Source: Marinobacter sp. es.048
Lineage (GTDB): Bacteria; Pseudomonadota; Gammaproteobacteria; Pseudomonadales; Oleiphilaceae
Reading direction: 5' to 3'
Assembly (NCBI RefSeq): GCF_900188435.1
Contig: NZ_FYFA01000001.1
Location: 1,054,001-1,118,000, forward strand
DNA: 64,000 bases
Shown: positions 16,860 to 25,859 of the stretch, in pieces
How positions within the stretch are numbered: position 1 is the first letter of the stretch
How the letters are laid out: each line of letters starts with the position of its first letter
Made by a program: the position numbers and the translations under genes
The notes under the pieces: generated by a model
Told to the model about the DNA's origin: nothing
Seen by the model: the letters and a program-made list of their open reading frames with translations, nothing else
Databases searched by the model: none

Positions 16860-18206
16860 TTAATCCCGCATCAGTTTCTCAAGGTAGTGGATGGTGAAGT
16901 CTACCTGTTTAAAGCCACCATCGCGTACCAGTTTCCGATGCAGGGGCTGGTTGGTCTTGATACCCTCGACCACCAGTTCGTCCAGGGCGTTCTTCATGCG
17001 CCGTCGTGCGATCTCACGGTCATCGCCCCAGGTGATCAGCTTGGCCACCAGGGAATCGTAGAAGGGCGGAACCGTGTAACCGCTGTATAGGTGGGAATCG
17101 ACGCGGACGCCATTGCCGCCGGGGGCGTGGAAATGGGAAACCTTGCCCGGGCTGGGAACGAAGGTTTTCGGGTCTTCCGCGTTGATCCGGCACTCAATGG
17201 CGTGGCCTGAAATGCGTATATCATCCTGGGTGTACTGCAGTGGCAGGCCGCTGGCGATGCGGAGCTGTTCGCGGACAATATCCACACCGGTCACCATTTC
17301 GGACACCGGGTGTTCCACCTGGACCCGGGTGTTCATTTCGATGAAATAGAACTCGCCGTCCTGGTACAGGAATTCGAAGGTACCGGCGCCTACATAACCG
17401 ATTTCCTTGCAGGCATCGGTGCACGCCTTGAGGGTTCGCTCCCGGGATTCCGGGTTGATGTTCGGGGCCGGGGCCTCTTCGATTACCTTCTGGTTCCGGC
17501 GCTGCATGGAGCAGTCGCGGTCGCCCAGATGAATGCAGTTGCCGTGCATGTCAGCAAGAACCTGGACTTCGACGTGTCGTGGGGTTTCCAGGAATTTTTC
17601 CAGGTACACGGTCGGGTCGCCGAAGGCATTCTTGGCTTCACTCTGGGTGATCTGGACACCTTTGAGCAGAGCGGCTTCAGAATGGACCACCTGCATCCCG
17701 CGACCGCCGCCACCGGAAGCCGCCTTGATCATGACGGGGTAGCCGATTTCGCGGGCAATCCGCAGGGTCCGTTCTTCGTCGTCATCCAGTGGGCCATCCG
17801 ATCCCGGCACGGTCGGAACGCCAGCCTTGATCATGGCATTGATGGCCGACACCTTGTTGCCCATCAGTCGGATGGTTTCGGCCTTCGGTCCGATAAACCG
17901 GAAGCCGCTTTTCTCAACCTGCTCGGCGAAATCGGCGTTCTCGGCAAGAAAGCCGTAGCCGGGATGGATACCGACGGAATCAGTGACTTCCGCAGCACTG
18001 ATAATGGTCGGGATATTCAGGTAGCTGTCGGTGGCACTGTTCGGGCCAATACAGACCGACTCGTCAGCCAGGCGCACATGCATCAGATCACGGTCGACCT
18101 GGGAGTGCACTGCCACGGTCTTGATGCCCAGTTCCTTGCAGGCGCGCAGAATCCGGAGGGCAATTTCACCCCGGTTCGCGATCAGTACTTTCTCTAACAT
18201 GGCCAT
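16860..18206 (-). CDS. accC: Biotin carboxylase subunit of acetyl-CoA carboxylase
   Basis: Carboxylates biotin on AccB with bicarbonate and ATP, the first step of fatty-acid synthesis. The 448 residues include [19 protein letters not shown], the glycine loop [12 protein letters not shown] of the ATP-grasp domain, and [17 protein letters not shown]. The ATG at 18206 is used because of a GGGGTAA 9 nt upstream; a second ATG two codons on would also give the usual [11 protein letters not shown] start. It follows accB by 18 nt. Confidence 0.97.
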   Translation of the reverse strand: MAMLEKVLIANRGEIALRILRACKELGIKTVAVHSQVDRDLMHVRLADESVCIGPNSATDSYLNIPTIISAAEVTDSVGIHPGYGFLAENADFAEQVEKSGFRFIGPKAETIRLMGNKVSAINAMIKAGVPTVPGSDGPLDDDEERTLRIAREIGYPVMIKAASGGGGRGMQVVHSEAALLKGVQITQSEAKNAFGDPTVYLEKFLETPRHVEVQVLADMHGNCIHLGDRDCSMQRRNQKVIEEAPAPNINPESRERTLKACTDACKEIGYVGAGTFEFLYQDGEFYFIEMNTRVQVEHPVSEMVTGVDIVREQLRIASGLPLQYTQDDIRISGHAIECRINAEDPKTFVPSPGKVSHFHAPGGNGVRVDSHLYSGYTVPPFYDSLVAKLITWGDDREIARRRMKNALDELVVEGIKTNQPLHRKLVRDGGFKQVDFTIHYLEKLMRD

Positions 18207-18224
18207 GAGTAACTATTACCCCGT

Positions 18225-18683
18225 TCAGGAAATGGCGACCAGGGGCTGGTCAAACTCAACCGGCTGGCCATTCTCGACCAGGATCTCCGTGACGGTTCCG
18301 CTTTTGTCCGCCTCGATCTGGTTCATCATCTTCATGGCTTCCACGATGCAGACTACATCACCGACATTGACGGTCTGGCCGACTTCCACGAACGCCTTGG
18401 CAGTGGGCGATGGGGAGCGATAGAACGTGCCTACCATCGGGGACTTCAGGGTATGGCCGGTCGGGGCGGCAGGTGCGGAGGACTCTTCCTCAGCCGGAGC
18501 CGGGGCGGCAGGCGCAGCGGCCTGGGGTGCCGGGGCCGGATAATGGCTCATGTACTGAGGGGCGGCGGCCGGCTCGCGTCGCCGGGAGATGCGTACCGAA
18601 TCGTCGGCTTCGTGAATCTCCAGCTCCTCAACGTCAGATTCCTCGAGCAGCTCGATCAGTTTCTTGATTTTACGAATATCCAT
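18225..18683 (-). CDS. accB: Biotin carboxyl carrier protein
   Basis: A 152-residue carrier with an N-terminal helix region ([20 protein letters not shown]), an Ala/Pro-rich flexible linker (about 38-75) and a C-terminal biotinyl domain. The biotinylated lysine is Lys118 in the EAMKM motif. The thumb-bearing segment ([18 protein letters not shown]) is typical of acetyl-CoA carboxylase carriers. It lies between aroQ and accC, a standard aroQ-accB-accC order. Confidence 0.97.
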   Translation of the reverse strand: MDIRKIKKLIELLEESDVEELEIHEADDSVRISRRREPAAAPQYMSHYPAPAPQAAAPAAPAPAEEESSAPAAPTGHTLKSPMVGTFYRSPSPTAKAFVEVGQTVNVGDVVCIVEAMKMMNQIEADKSGTVTEILVENGQPVEFDQPLVAIS

Positions 18684-18710
18684 AGTCAGTTCAGTCCCGT
18701 TTTGTCAGGT

Positions 18711-19151
18711 CTATCGGTGAATGCGTTTCAGGGCCGCCTGGAGTGCGAGGTCGTACCCCTGGCTACCCAGCCCACAGATAACGCCTTTGGCGATATCCGA
18801 GAAATAGGAGTGATGCCGGAACGGTTCCCGTGCATGCACGTTGGAAAGATGCACTTCAATGAAGGGGATCCCCGAAGCCAGCATGGCATCCCGCAGGGCA
18901 ACACTGGTGTGGGTGAAAGCCGCCGGATTGATGATGATGAAATCCACGCCTTCCGCCCGGGCCTCGTGAACCCGCTCAATCAGTTCGTACTCGGCGTTTG
19001 ATTGCAGGTGCAGCAGATGGTGGCCGTGCTCTGCCGCCATTGACCGCAAGCGGTCGTCAATGTCCGCCAGTGTCTCGTAACCATAGACCTCCGGCTCGCG
19101 TGTGCCGAGCATGTTGAGGTTGGGTCCATGGAGTACGAGAATTGTCGACAT
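18711..19151 (-). CDS. aroQ: Type II 3-dehydroquinate dehydratase
   Basis: Dehydrates 3-dehydroquinate in the shikimate pathway. The 146-residue type II enzyme shows the [17 protein letters not shown] active-site loop, [15 protein letters not shown], and [20 protein letters not shown]. First gene of the aroQ-accB-accC-prmA run on the minus strand. Confidence 0.97.
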   Translation of the reverse strand: MSTILVLHGPNLNMLGTREPEVYGYETLADIDDRLRSMAAEHGHHLLHLQSNAEYELIERVHEARAEGVDFIIINPAAFTHTSVALRDAMLASGIPFIEVHLSNVHAREPFRHHSYFSDIAKGVICGLGSQGYDLALQAALKRIHR

Positions 19152-19464
19152 GGTTCTGTCTGCCTTGATGTCTTTTTACAGGATCGCCGAATTTAACGGC
19201 ATGTTCCCCCAATGGTGCGTGCTTGTTTTGTTCAGATCAACACTTTTTGACAATCTTCCCTGTTGTCCATTGGTCGTAAAAAGACGGCAAATGAATCGAA
19301 ACGGTATCTTTCCGCTGATGACAATCATTGTCGTGAACGGCGTCCTGAACTTCTATACGACGTTGGTTTCATAAAAGGTAGCAGCCGGGCAGCGCCTGGG
19401 CCACGCCCGACCGAAATTTGTCTGGAGAGTTCTGGGGAGAGATTGGTGTCGGCGCGGCCCGAAT
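19152..19464. other. Intergenic region upstream of aroQ
   Basis: A 313-nt gap between aroQ and the diguanylate cyclase gene, both on the minus strand. It must hold the aroQ-acc promoter. An inverted pair GTCTTTTTAC (19170-19179) and GTAAAAAGAC (19276-19285) is the only structure noticed. No convincing ORF, terminator or consensus promoter was identified. Confidence 0.5.
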
Positions 19465-21078
19465 TCAGGAATCGGCCAGCGTCACACAGTTGCGGCCAAG
19501 TTCCTTCGAGGTATAGAGCGCACGGTCCGCCCGCTCGCACAATGCCTGGGAGTTGTCGTCATCCCACGCTGCGATACCGCAGCTGAAAGTGACATTGAAC
19601 TCCCGGTCGCCGGCCGGCTGTTGCAGCTCGGAGAACCGCTCGCGGATTTCGTTAAGCACGTTGCGGGCATCGCTGGGGCGAGTGTTGGGCAGGATGATGG
19701 CGAATTCCTCTCCGCCATATCGGCCAATGTGATCGGTCTTGCGCAGGCGTTGTTTGAGGAACATCGACAGGCTTCTCAGTACCCGGTCGCCGATCGGATG
19801 GCCAAAGGTGTCGTTCACTTTCTTGAAATAGTCGATGTCGATCATCGCGAAGCACAGCGGTTGGTCTTTCTGGCGCGCCCGCACAATTTCCTGGTCCAGC
19901 AGGTGAAGGGTATGGGTGTGGTTGAACAGACCAGTCAGGCTGTCACGGATCATCAGCGCCAGCAGCGATCGGGCACGGCGCCCACGATTGTGGATCGTGG
20001 CTATCAGGTGCTTCGGGTCGATTGGTTTGGTCAGGAAATCGTCGCCCCCGAGGCTCATGGCATGGAGTTGTTTGCTGACGTCTTCTTCAGCAGACAGGTA
20101 GATAATGGGCACGCTGTGGAAGCGGTCCTGCTGGCGGATGACGCGGGCGATTTCCATGCCGGTGCAGCCCGGCATATACATGTCCAGGATGATGATCTCC
20201 GGAGAGAATTCCTCCAGGGCGTGGATGATCTGCATCGGATCGGTGATGATGTGGGCGGTCATGCCGGCTTTCTTCAACACCGTTTCCATGTACTTGGCCT
20301 GGGCCCGGGAGTCATCCAGAACCAGAACCTTGTAGGGCTCCACGGTGCTGCCGTGGGTGTAGGTCTCGATTTTTTCGATCAGCTGCCCGGGATCGACGGC
20401 AGGATAGAAGAACTCTTCCCCGCCGCAGCGGGAAGCCTGCAGACGAGTCTCGATGGAGCCATCTTCGTCACTCATGAAGATAATGGGGATGGGCGTGTCG
20501 TGCCGTTCCTGCAGGCGTTCGATGGTAGTAATGCCGCCATTGGGCGAGCCGCCAAAATTGACGTCTACCAGGATGGTTTCCGGCTTGTGCAGTGCGCAGG
20601 CTTCGGTCAGTTCATCGGCATTGGCAAAGGCCGATGCCCGGAAGCCGAAGAATTCCAGCTGGCGGATCAGGCGGGCTGCCATTTCCTGGTTGGCCAGGGC
20701 AATGTAGACCGGGGTGCGACGGAACTGGTGGGGCGACTCGGAACTGTTGAGGTCGGTCCTGCGCAGCGTGCTCTGGGACAGAGTCTCGATGGCATCCTGT
20801 AGCTGTCTCTCGAGGCTCTCGTTCAGGGCCGATCCTGGTTCCCACTGGTTGATCAGCTCCAGGGTGGTCTGCCCGGCCTTGGCGTGACTGTCCATTTCAA
20901 ACCGCTGGGCATAGCGCACCAGCTTGTCCGCAGCCGCGGCAAACTCGTTGCGGTGGGCGGCGGCCTTGTCCCGGTCTTCGTGAATTTTCTGCCAGGTGTC
21001 CAGGACAATCCGGGCCTGTGTTGTTACACGTCGGGCGAAATGCTGCCTGAGTTTTTCTTTCTGGCTTTCGTCGTTCAT
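19465..21078 (-). CDS. Dual-receiver diguanylate cyclase
   Basis: The start is set at ATG 21078, giving 537 residues; the open frame extends to 21291 but the extra residues are unconserved. An N-terminal helical region (1-110) is followed by two receiver domains. The first (ILVDVNFG) has a partly degenerate pocket. The second (LVLDDSRAQAKYMETVL, IIILDMYMPGCTG) is canonical. The C-terminal GGDEF domain has the active GGEEF loop at 455-459 and an RxxD inhibitory site (RKTD, 446-449), so it should make c-di-GMP and be feedback inhibited. No cognate kinase is adjacent. It lies beside a decayed GGDEF/EAL gene on the opposite strand. Confidence 0.92.
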   Translation of the reverse strand: MNDESQKEKLRQHFARRVTTQARIVLDTWQKIHEDRDKAAAHRNEFAAAADKLVRYAQRFEMDSHAKAGQTTLELINQWEPGSALNESLERQLQDAIETLSQSTLRRTDLNSSESPHQFRRTPVYIALANQEMAARLIRQLEFFGFRASAFANADELTEACALHKPETILVDVNFGGSPNGGITTIERLQERHDTPIPIIFMSDEDGSIETRLQASRCGGEEFFYPAVDPGQLIEKIETYTHGSTVEPYKVLVLDDSRAQAKYMETVLKKAGMTAHIITDPMQIIHALEEFSPEIIILDMYMPGCTGMEIARVIRQQDRFHSVPIIYLSAEEDVSKQLHAMSLGGDDFLTKPIDPKHLIATIHNRGRRARSLLALMIRDSLTGLFNHTHTLHLLDQEIVRARQKDQPLCFAMIDIDYFKKVNDTFGHPIGDRVLRSLSMFLKQRLRKTDHIGRYGGEEFAIILPNTRPSDARNVLNEIRERFSELQQPAGDREFNVTFSCGIAAWDDDNSQALCERADRALYTSKELGRNCVTLADS

Positions 21079-21276
21079 GTTGCTCGGGCCTGTCTCTTTT
21101 TCGTTATTGGTCGTCCTTCCCCGGTGCGGACGATTTTTCAACCTTAGTCGTTTTGCAGAGTCTATAGTGTTTAATGTTGTCGGCGTAGGTTGCGCTATGT
21201 AAATGTTTGTCAACTCTGCGGTGCAGGTCACAATCACCTGGCCGGCTGGCTCACAGCCAATCCGGAGAAGCTCCCC

Positions 21277-21955
21277 ATGGCACGGAAGCAAATCCCCATA
21301 AAGCGCGAGCAGCAGTGCGTGGTTACCCTTCGAACGATGCTTCTGGTGTTGACTGGAAGTCTATTGGTAACTCTGTCGGTCGCGGTTTTCATTACCAGCT
21401 ACGGGTATTTCCGGAACTATGTCTTGGATCAGTTGGCCGGTCATGCCCGTGACGGGCTGCCATCTGGCTGACCCCGAGAAGGGTGGTCATCACAATCTGA
21501 AAGCCTGGCGGGTGATCATCAGTCAGGCGATCCGCCAGCGGACGCTGTCGCTCTGGCTCCAGCCCATGGTCAACGAAGGCCGGCTCATGCCCGTCTATCA
21601 TCAGGTGTTCTCCCGTATTGATTCCGCCGAAGGGGCTTTGAAGGCAGGCACCTTTCTGCCAATGGCCGAGCGCTTCGGGGTTGGAGGTGTGCCATTCAGT
21701 TACCTGAGAAATCTGAGGTTTCAGGGTCTGCGTATCGATAATAGCTTCATTCACGATGTCGATACCCATGAAGATAACCGCTCCTGTATAGAGCCCGTTG
21801 TGGCAATCGCACATAGCCGCGGCTTGAAAGTGTTCGCCACAGGAGTGGAAACTGCCGCGGAATACTCTGTACTCTGTTAACTGGGTATCGACGGAGCCAT
21901 GGGTTACCATCTTGGCCAGCCGTTTGCCGCTGACAACCAACAGACAGGGGATTAA
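21277..21955 (+). pseudogene. Decayed LapD-like GGDEF/EAL protein gene
   Basis: The N-terminal 64 codons (21277-21471) read like a LapD-type membrane protein: LRTMLLVLTGSLLVTLSVAVFI, a transmembrane helix, then YFRNYVLDQLAGHARDG, ending at a TGA. A second frame (to 21880) carries EAL-domain pieces: LWLQPMV, FSRIDSAEGALKAGTFLPMAERFG, SYLRNLRFQGLRIDNSFI and GLKVFATGVETA. After an in-frame TAA at 21878-21880 the same frame goes on with LGIDGAMGYHLGQPFA, the usual EAL ending, to 21955. The periplasmic, HAMP and GGDEF parts and the EAL active-site region are missing. A remnant of a c-di-GMP receptor or phosphodiesterase after several deletions and a stop. Confidence 0.85.
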
Positions 21956-21962
21956 AAGTCAT

Positions 21963-23015
21963 ATGCCAGGCAAAATCAGACAGTACTTCAGGGACAAGAA
22001 AGACGATGTTCAGGATTATGCCGGTGGCAGTGGCGTTATTGGCAAACTGATTCTGGCGTTGGTTGTGGTCTACCTGCTCGTGGCGCTGGTGCTCGGCATG
22101 ATCTGGAGCAGCGAGCCGGACACCTTCTCGGTGCGGGAGCACACGAGGTCAGTGGCCAACACCATGGAAAGGGAGCCCATTACCGGCTTTGCCACCACGG
22201 TCACCATGATCCGCATTGCAGAAACCCTGCTGGACAAGCCCGGTGGCTATATTTCCAACGACATTTTCCCGCCGGGACTGTGGCTGGATAACATGCCTAA
22301 TTGGGAGTACGGCGTTCTGGTCCAGCTTCGGGACCTTTCGCGCGCCATGCGCAAAGACATCAGTCGCTCGCAGAGCCAGTCCGCGGAAGATCGGGATCTG
22401 ACGATTGCCGAGCCCCAGTTCCATTTCGACAGCGAGAGCTGGGCAATCCCGTCTACAGAGGCTGAGTACCGTCGGGGTATCACCGCTCTGAAACGTTACC
22501 TTGACCGCCTGTCGAGCCCGGAACAGGCCGACGCCCAGTTTTTCGCCCGAGCGGATAACCTGAGCAACTGGCTGGCGGACCTGGAGACTCGCCTGGGGAG
22601 TCTGTCCCGTACGCTTGGTGAGAGTGTTGGCAAAGCATCGGTGTCAGACTCGGTGATCACCATGAACTCCGGTGATCCTCTTGCTGAGGAAGCGACTGGA
22701 GAAGATGTGAAGACACCCTGGACCAAAATTGATGACGTTTTCTATGAGGCCCGCGGCAGCTCCTGGGCGCTTCTGCACATCTTCCGGGCAATTGAAGTGG
22801 ATTTCCGGAAAGTGCTGCAGGACAAGAACGCCATGGCCAGCGTGCGGCAGGTGATCATCGAGCTTGAGGGTGCTCAGGGCGAAATGTGGAGCCCGGTGAT
22901 TCTCAATGGCAGCGGCTTTGGCGTACTGGCCAACCACTCGCTGACCATGGCCGCCTACCTTTCCCGCGCCAACTCGGCGATCAGTGACATGCGGGACCTG
23001 CTGTCCCGGGGCTGA
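21963..23015 (+). CDS. DUF2333 family membrane protein
   Basis: A 350-residue protein with a basic N-terminus, one transmembrane helix (about 27-48, LILALVVVYLLVALVLGMIW) and a large helical periplasmic domain. The sequence (EPITGFATTVTMIRIAETLLDKPGGYISND, PPGLWLDNMPNWEYGVLVQLRDLSRAMRKD) is the DUF2333 family, found in marine gammaproteobacteria and pseudomonads, function unknown. The start ATG 21963 is preceded by AGGGG. It begins 7 nt after the pseudogene and ends at a bidirectional terminator. Confidence 0.9.
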   Translation: MPGKIRQYFRDKKDDVQDYAGGSGVIGKLILALVVVYLLVALVLGMIWSSEPDTFSVREHTRSVANTMEREPITGFATTVTMIRIAETLLDKPGGYISNDIFPPGLWLDNMPNWEYGVLVQLRDLSRAMRKDISRSQSQSAEDRDLTIAEPQFHFDSESWAIPSTEAEYRRGITALKRYLDRLSSPEQADAQFFARADNLSNWLADLETRLGSLSRTLGESVGKASVSDSVITMNSGDPLAEEATGEDVKTPWTKIDDVFYEARGSSWALLHIFRAIEVDFRKVLQDKNAMASVRQVIIELEGAQGEMWSPVILNGSGFGVLANHSLTMAAYLSRANSAISDMRDLLSRG

Positions 23016-23040
23016 TTACAGAAGAGTTTGATCCAGAAAC

Positions 23041-23070
23041 AAAAAACCGGGCGCGAAGCCCGGTTTTTTT
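23041..23070. terminator. Bidirectional terminator between DUF2333 and ppa
   Basis: A stem of ACCGGGC / GCCCGGT with a GCGAA loop, flanked by A6 on the left and T7 on the right, so it can end both convergent transcripts. Confidence 0.92.
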
Positions 23071-23097
23071 ATGCCATCAAGCCAAGAAGAGCCCGTC

Positions 23098-23625
23098 TCA
23101 GCCTTTGTAGGCGTTCACGGAATCCACGATGGCTTTCCTGGCGGCGTCGGCGTTGTCCCAGCCTTGCACCTTCACCCACTTGCCGGGCTCGAGAGTCTTG
23201 TAGTTCTCGAAGAAATGCTTGATCTGGTCGCGCAGCAGCTCGGGCAGATCGTCAATTTCCTTAACGTCGTGGTATGTGGTGGTCAGCTTGTCATGGGGAA
23301 CTGCAACCAGCTTGGCGTCGCCACCGGCTTCGTCTTCCATGTTCAGGACACCCACCGGGCGGCAGCGAATCACGGAACCGGCCTGGATCGGGTAGGGGGT
23401 CACAACCAGTACGTCCAGGGGGTCACCGTCGTCGGCCAGGGTGTGCGGGATGAAACCGTAGTTGGCCGGGTAGAACATGGGGGTCGCCATGAAGCGGTCT
23501 ACCAGCAGGGCGCCCATGTCTTTGTCCAGTTCGTACTTCACCGGGGAGCTGTTGGCCGGGATTTCGATAGCAACGTAGATGTCTTCAGGCGGGTTCTTGC
23601 CCGCGGGGATGTTGTCGAATTGCAT
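23098..23625 (-). CDS. ppa: Inorganic pyrophosphatase
   Basis: Family I soluble pyrophosphatase, 175 residues, hydrolysing PPi to drive biosynthesis. Hallmarks are [15 protein letters not shown], the [12 protein letters not shown] segment and the metal-binding [13 protein letters not shown] signature. Single-gene unit with its own promoter and terminator. Confidence 0.97.
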   Translation of the reverse strand: MQFDNIPAGKNPPEDIYVAIEIPANSSPVKYELDKDMGALLVDRFMATPMFYPANYGFIPHTLADDGDPLDVLVVTPYPIQAGSVIRCRPVGVLNMEDEAGGDAKLVAVPHDKLTTTYHDVKEIDDLPELLRDQIKHFFENYKTLEPGKWVKVQGWDNADAARKAIVDSVNAYKG

Positions 23626-23683
23626 GTGCGATCCTTCCTGGTACGTTAAAGGTACGTTTAACTGCGGTTAAAAAGTGGGCGCA

Positions 23684-23689
23684 ATTATA
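23684..23689 (-). promoter_or_regulatory. -10 element of the ppa promoter
   Basis: TATAAT on the minus strand, 59 nt before the ppa start codon. The predicted leader carries two near-identical 11-mers in tandem (GGTACGTTAAA at 23640-23650, GGTACGTTTAA at 23651-23661) just ahead of the ribosome site GGAAGGA. A -35 near TTCGAA is weak. Confidence 0.55.
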
Positions 23690-23745
23690 CGGGAGTATCC
23701 TGCAGTTCGAAACTAAACCTTGGTCGTTGGCTTGGTTGCATGCGG

Positions 23746-24885
23746 CTACAGTTTTATCTGCTTGGCAATGAGCTCCTTCATGATTTCGGTGGTGCCTCCG
23801 CCGATGGAGAGAATCTTGGCGTCACGATAGAGGCGCTCGACGACGGTTTCCCGCATATACCCCATCCCACCGAACAGCTGCACCGCTTCCCGGGTGACCT
23901 TTTCGCAGACATCCACCGAGAAATTCTTGGCCATGGCAACTTCTTTTATGGGGTTCTTGCCCGCCTGCATCAGGGCGGCGCATCGGTAGGTGTATTCCCG
24001 GGCCACGTCGATCTGGGTCGCCATATCCACAAGCTTGTGGCGGGTCACCTGGAAGCCGGTGATGTTACGGCCGAAAGCCGTGCGTTGGCGGGTGTATTCC
24101 AGCGCCGCTTCGTAGGCCAGTTGGGCGGTCATGTAGGCCATGATGGCAAGGCTCAGGCGTTCGAACAGGAAATTGCTCATGATGGCAATGAAGCCGGCGT
24201 TTTCGGCGCCGATCAGGCGGTCGGCCGGGACACGGCAATCCTCGAAAAACAGCTCGGCGGTATCGCTGGCCCACCAGCCCATTTTTCGCAGCTTCTTGCC
24301 GGTGGAGAATCCGGGCATGTCCCGGTCAATCAGCAGCAGGCTGATACCACCATGGCCCTCGCCGCCGGTACGCACGGCCACGGTATAGTGGTCGGCGCGC
24401 ATGCCGCTGGTGATGAAGGTTTTGCTGCCGTTTACAATGTAATGGTCGCCATCGCGGACTGCCCGGGTTTTGAGGTTGGCGACATCGGAACCTCCGCCGG
24501 GTTCGGTCACTGCCAGGGCGGCAATCTTTTCGCCCCGCAGTACCGGCGGCACGATCTGTTCACGGATGTCCTTCTTTGCCCATCTGGCGACTGGCGGCAG
24601 CCCGATATCCAGAGACCCGAGGCCAGCGACGAGGCCGCCTGATGTGGAGCGCATAAGCTCTTCGGAAACGGCTACTTTCAGGAAAATGTCGTCTTCTCCG
24701 ATGCCCCCTAGTGCTTCCGGAAAGCCAATGCCCAACAAACCTGCATCCCCGGCTTTTTTGTATAGATCCCGGGGAAATTCGCCCGCTTCTTCCCAGTCGT
24801 CGATGTGCGGCAGCACGTGTGTTTCGATGAATTTGCGGGCGGTCGTGCGGACCTGCTGGTGGGTTTCGTTGAAGTAATCGGACAC
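23746..24885 (-). CDS. Acyl-CoA dehydrogenase
   Basis: The GTG at 24885 is taken as start because GAGGGAGGGG lies just upstream and the protein then begins (M)SDYFNETHQQVRTTARKF; the open frame runs to 24945. The 379 residues form a flavin-dependent acyl-CoA dehydrogenase: ALAVTEPGGGSDVAN, GSKTFITSGM, RTAFGRNITGFQ, the QLFGGMGYMRE loop, and the catalytic Glu in GGGTTEIMKE. It oxidises a fatty or branched acyl-CoA; chain length cannot be judged. No electron-transfer flavoprotein or beta-oxidation partner is adjacent. Confidence 0.93.
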   Translation of the reverse strand: MSDYFNETHQQVRTTARKFIETHVLPHIDDWEEAGEFPRDLYKKAGDAGLLGIGFPEALGGIGEDDIFLKVAVSEELMRSTSGGLVAGLGSLDIGLPPVARWAKKDIREQIVPPVLRGEKIAALAVTEPGGGSDVANLKTRAVRDGDHYIVNGSKTFITSGMRADHYTVAVRTGGEGHGGISLLLIDRDMPGFSTGKKLRKMGWWASDTAELFFEDCRVPADRLIGAENAGFIAIMSNFLFERLSLAIMAYMTAQLAYEAALEYTRQRTAFGRNITGFQVTRHKLVDMATQIDVAREYTYRCAALMQAGKNPIKEVAMAKNFSVDVCEKVTREAVQLFGGMGYMRETVVERLYRDAKILSIGGGTTEIMKELIAKQIKL

Positions 24886-24976
24886 AGTGCCCCTCCCTCT
24901 GATCGGAATCAATGCAGAGCAGTGTCGCTCAAATACTGCTACCAAGCAAGCGCTTGGTTGATGATGCGCCAGGCAA

Positions 24977-25004
24977 TAAAAAAGCTGGCCCGAAAGGTCA
25001 GCTT
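24977..25004 (-). terminator. Terminator of rpiA
   Basis: On the minus strand AAGCTGACC / GGCCAGCTT forms a 9-bp stem with one G-T pair and a short TTTCG loop, followed by a T-run. It lies about 27 nt past the rpiA stop. Confidence 0.85.
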
Positions 25005-25031
25005 CGACAGTCGAGGGCTGACAGGGAGCGG

Positions 25032-25712
25032 TCAGGCGCCTTCGCTCGAGATGCTCTTCACGCCGTCTTTGGTTCCGAGCAGCAGAAGATCCGCGCGGCG
25101 GCGTGCGAACAGGCCGTTGGTGACCACGCCCACGATGTTGTTGAGCTGCTCTTCTATCCGGATCGGTTGGGAGATATCCATGTTGTGGACGTCGATAATG
25201 ATATTGCCGTTGTCGGTAACAACCCCTTCGCGGTAAACCGGGTCGCCCCCCAGTTTCACGATTTCCCGACCAACATGGCTCCGGGCCATGGGGATGACCT
25301 CCACCGGCAGCGGGAAGTTGCCAAGAATGCCGACCATCTTGGAATCATCGGCAATGCAAACAAAGGTCTTGGCGACTGCGGCCACGATCTTTTCCCGGGT
25401 CAGTGCAGCGCCGCCACCCTTGATCAATTCCAGGCGCTCATTGGTTTCATCGGCGCCATCCACGTAGAACTCAAGCTCACCTGCGCTGTTGAGGTCGTAC
25501 ACCGGAATGCCGTGGCTTTTCAGGCGCTCGGCGGTGGCTTCGGAGCTGGCAACGGCGCCGTCGAATTCGGTTTTCAGTTCCGCGAGCATGTCGATGAAGA
25601 AATTAGCCGTGCTGCCGGTACCGACACCGATTACGCTCTCGCTATCGAGACGGGGGGCGATGTAGTCAATGGCGGCTTTGGCGACGGCTTTTTTCAGTTC
25701 GTCCTGGGTCAT
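25032..25712 (-). CDS. rpiA: Ribose-5-phosphate isomerase A
   Basis: Interconverts ribose-5-phosphate and ribulose-5-phosphate. The start at 25712 follows GGAG by 7 nt; the frame extends six codons upstream. The 226 residues include [13 protein letters not shown], the [25 protein letters not shown] active-site region and [10 protein letters not shown]. Divergent from ilvA, as is common in gammaproteobacteria. Confidence 0.97.
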   Translation of the reverse strand: MTQDELKKAVAKAAIDYIAPRLDSESVIGVGTGSTANFFIDMLAELKTEFDGAVASSEATAERLKSHGIPVYDLNSAGELEFYVDGADETNERLELIKGGGAALTREKIVAAVAKTFVCIADDSKMVGILGNFPLPVEVIPMARSHVGREIVKLGGDPVYREGVVTDNGNIIIDVHNMDISQPIRIEEQLNNIVGVVTNGLFARRRADLLLLGTKDGVKSISSEGA

Positions 25713-25750
25713 CTCGGGCTCCGGCTGCAAATCAGGTTGGCTTTGTGGAG

Positions 25751-25756
25751 ATTATA
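25751..25756 (-). promoter_or_regulatory. -10 element likely for rpiA
   Basis: TATAAT on the minus strand 39 nt before the rpiA start, in the 147-nt rpiA-ilvA divergent region. The -35 is not clear. Confidence 0.4.
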
Positions 25757-25859
25757 ACGCCTAAGCGCCCTCTGCTTATAGACGGCTGCCGTGCAAACTT
25801 TCTACACTGTGGGTTTTTCTCAGCCAGCCATCACTCACCAACCAAAAGCCGGAACTGCT

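Noticed and set aside
21190..21471. A 93-residue intact small membrane protein
   Set aside because: Its sequence is the N-terminus of a LapD-like protein and the EAL remnants follow in order, so it is better read as part of a pseudogene.
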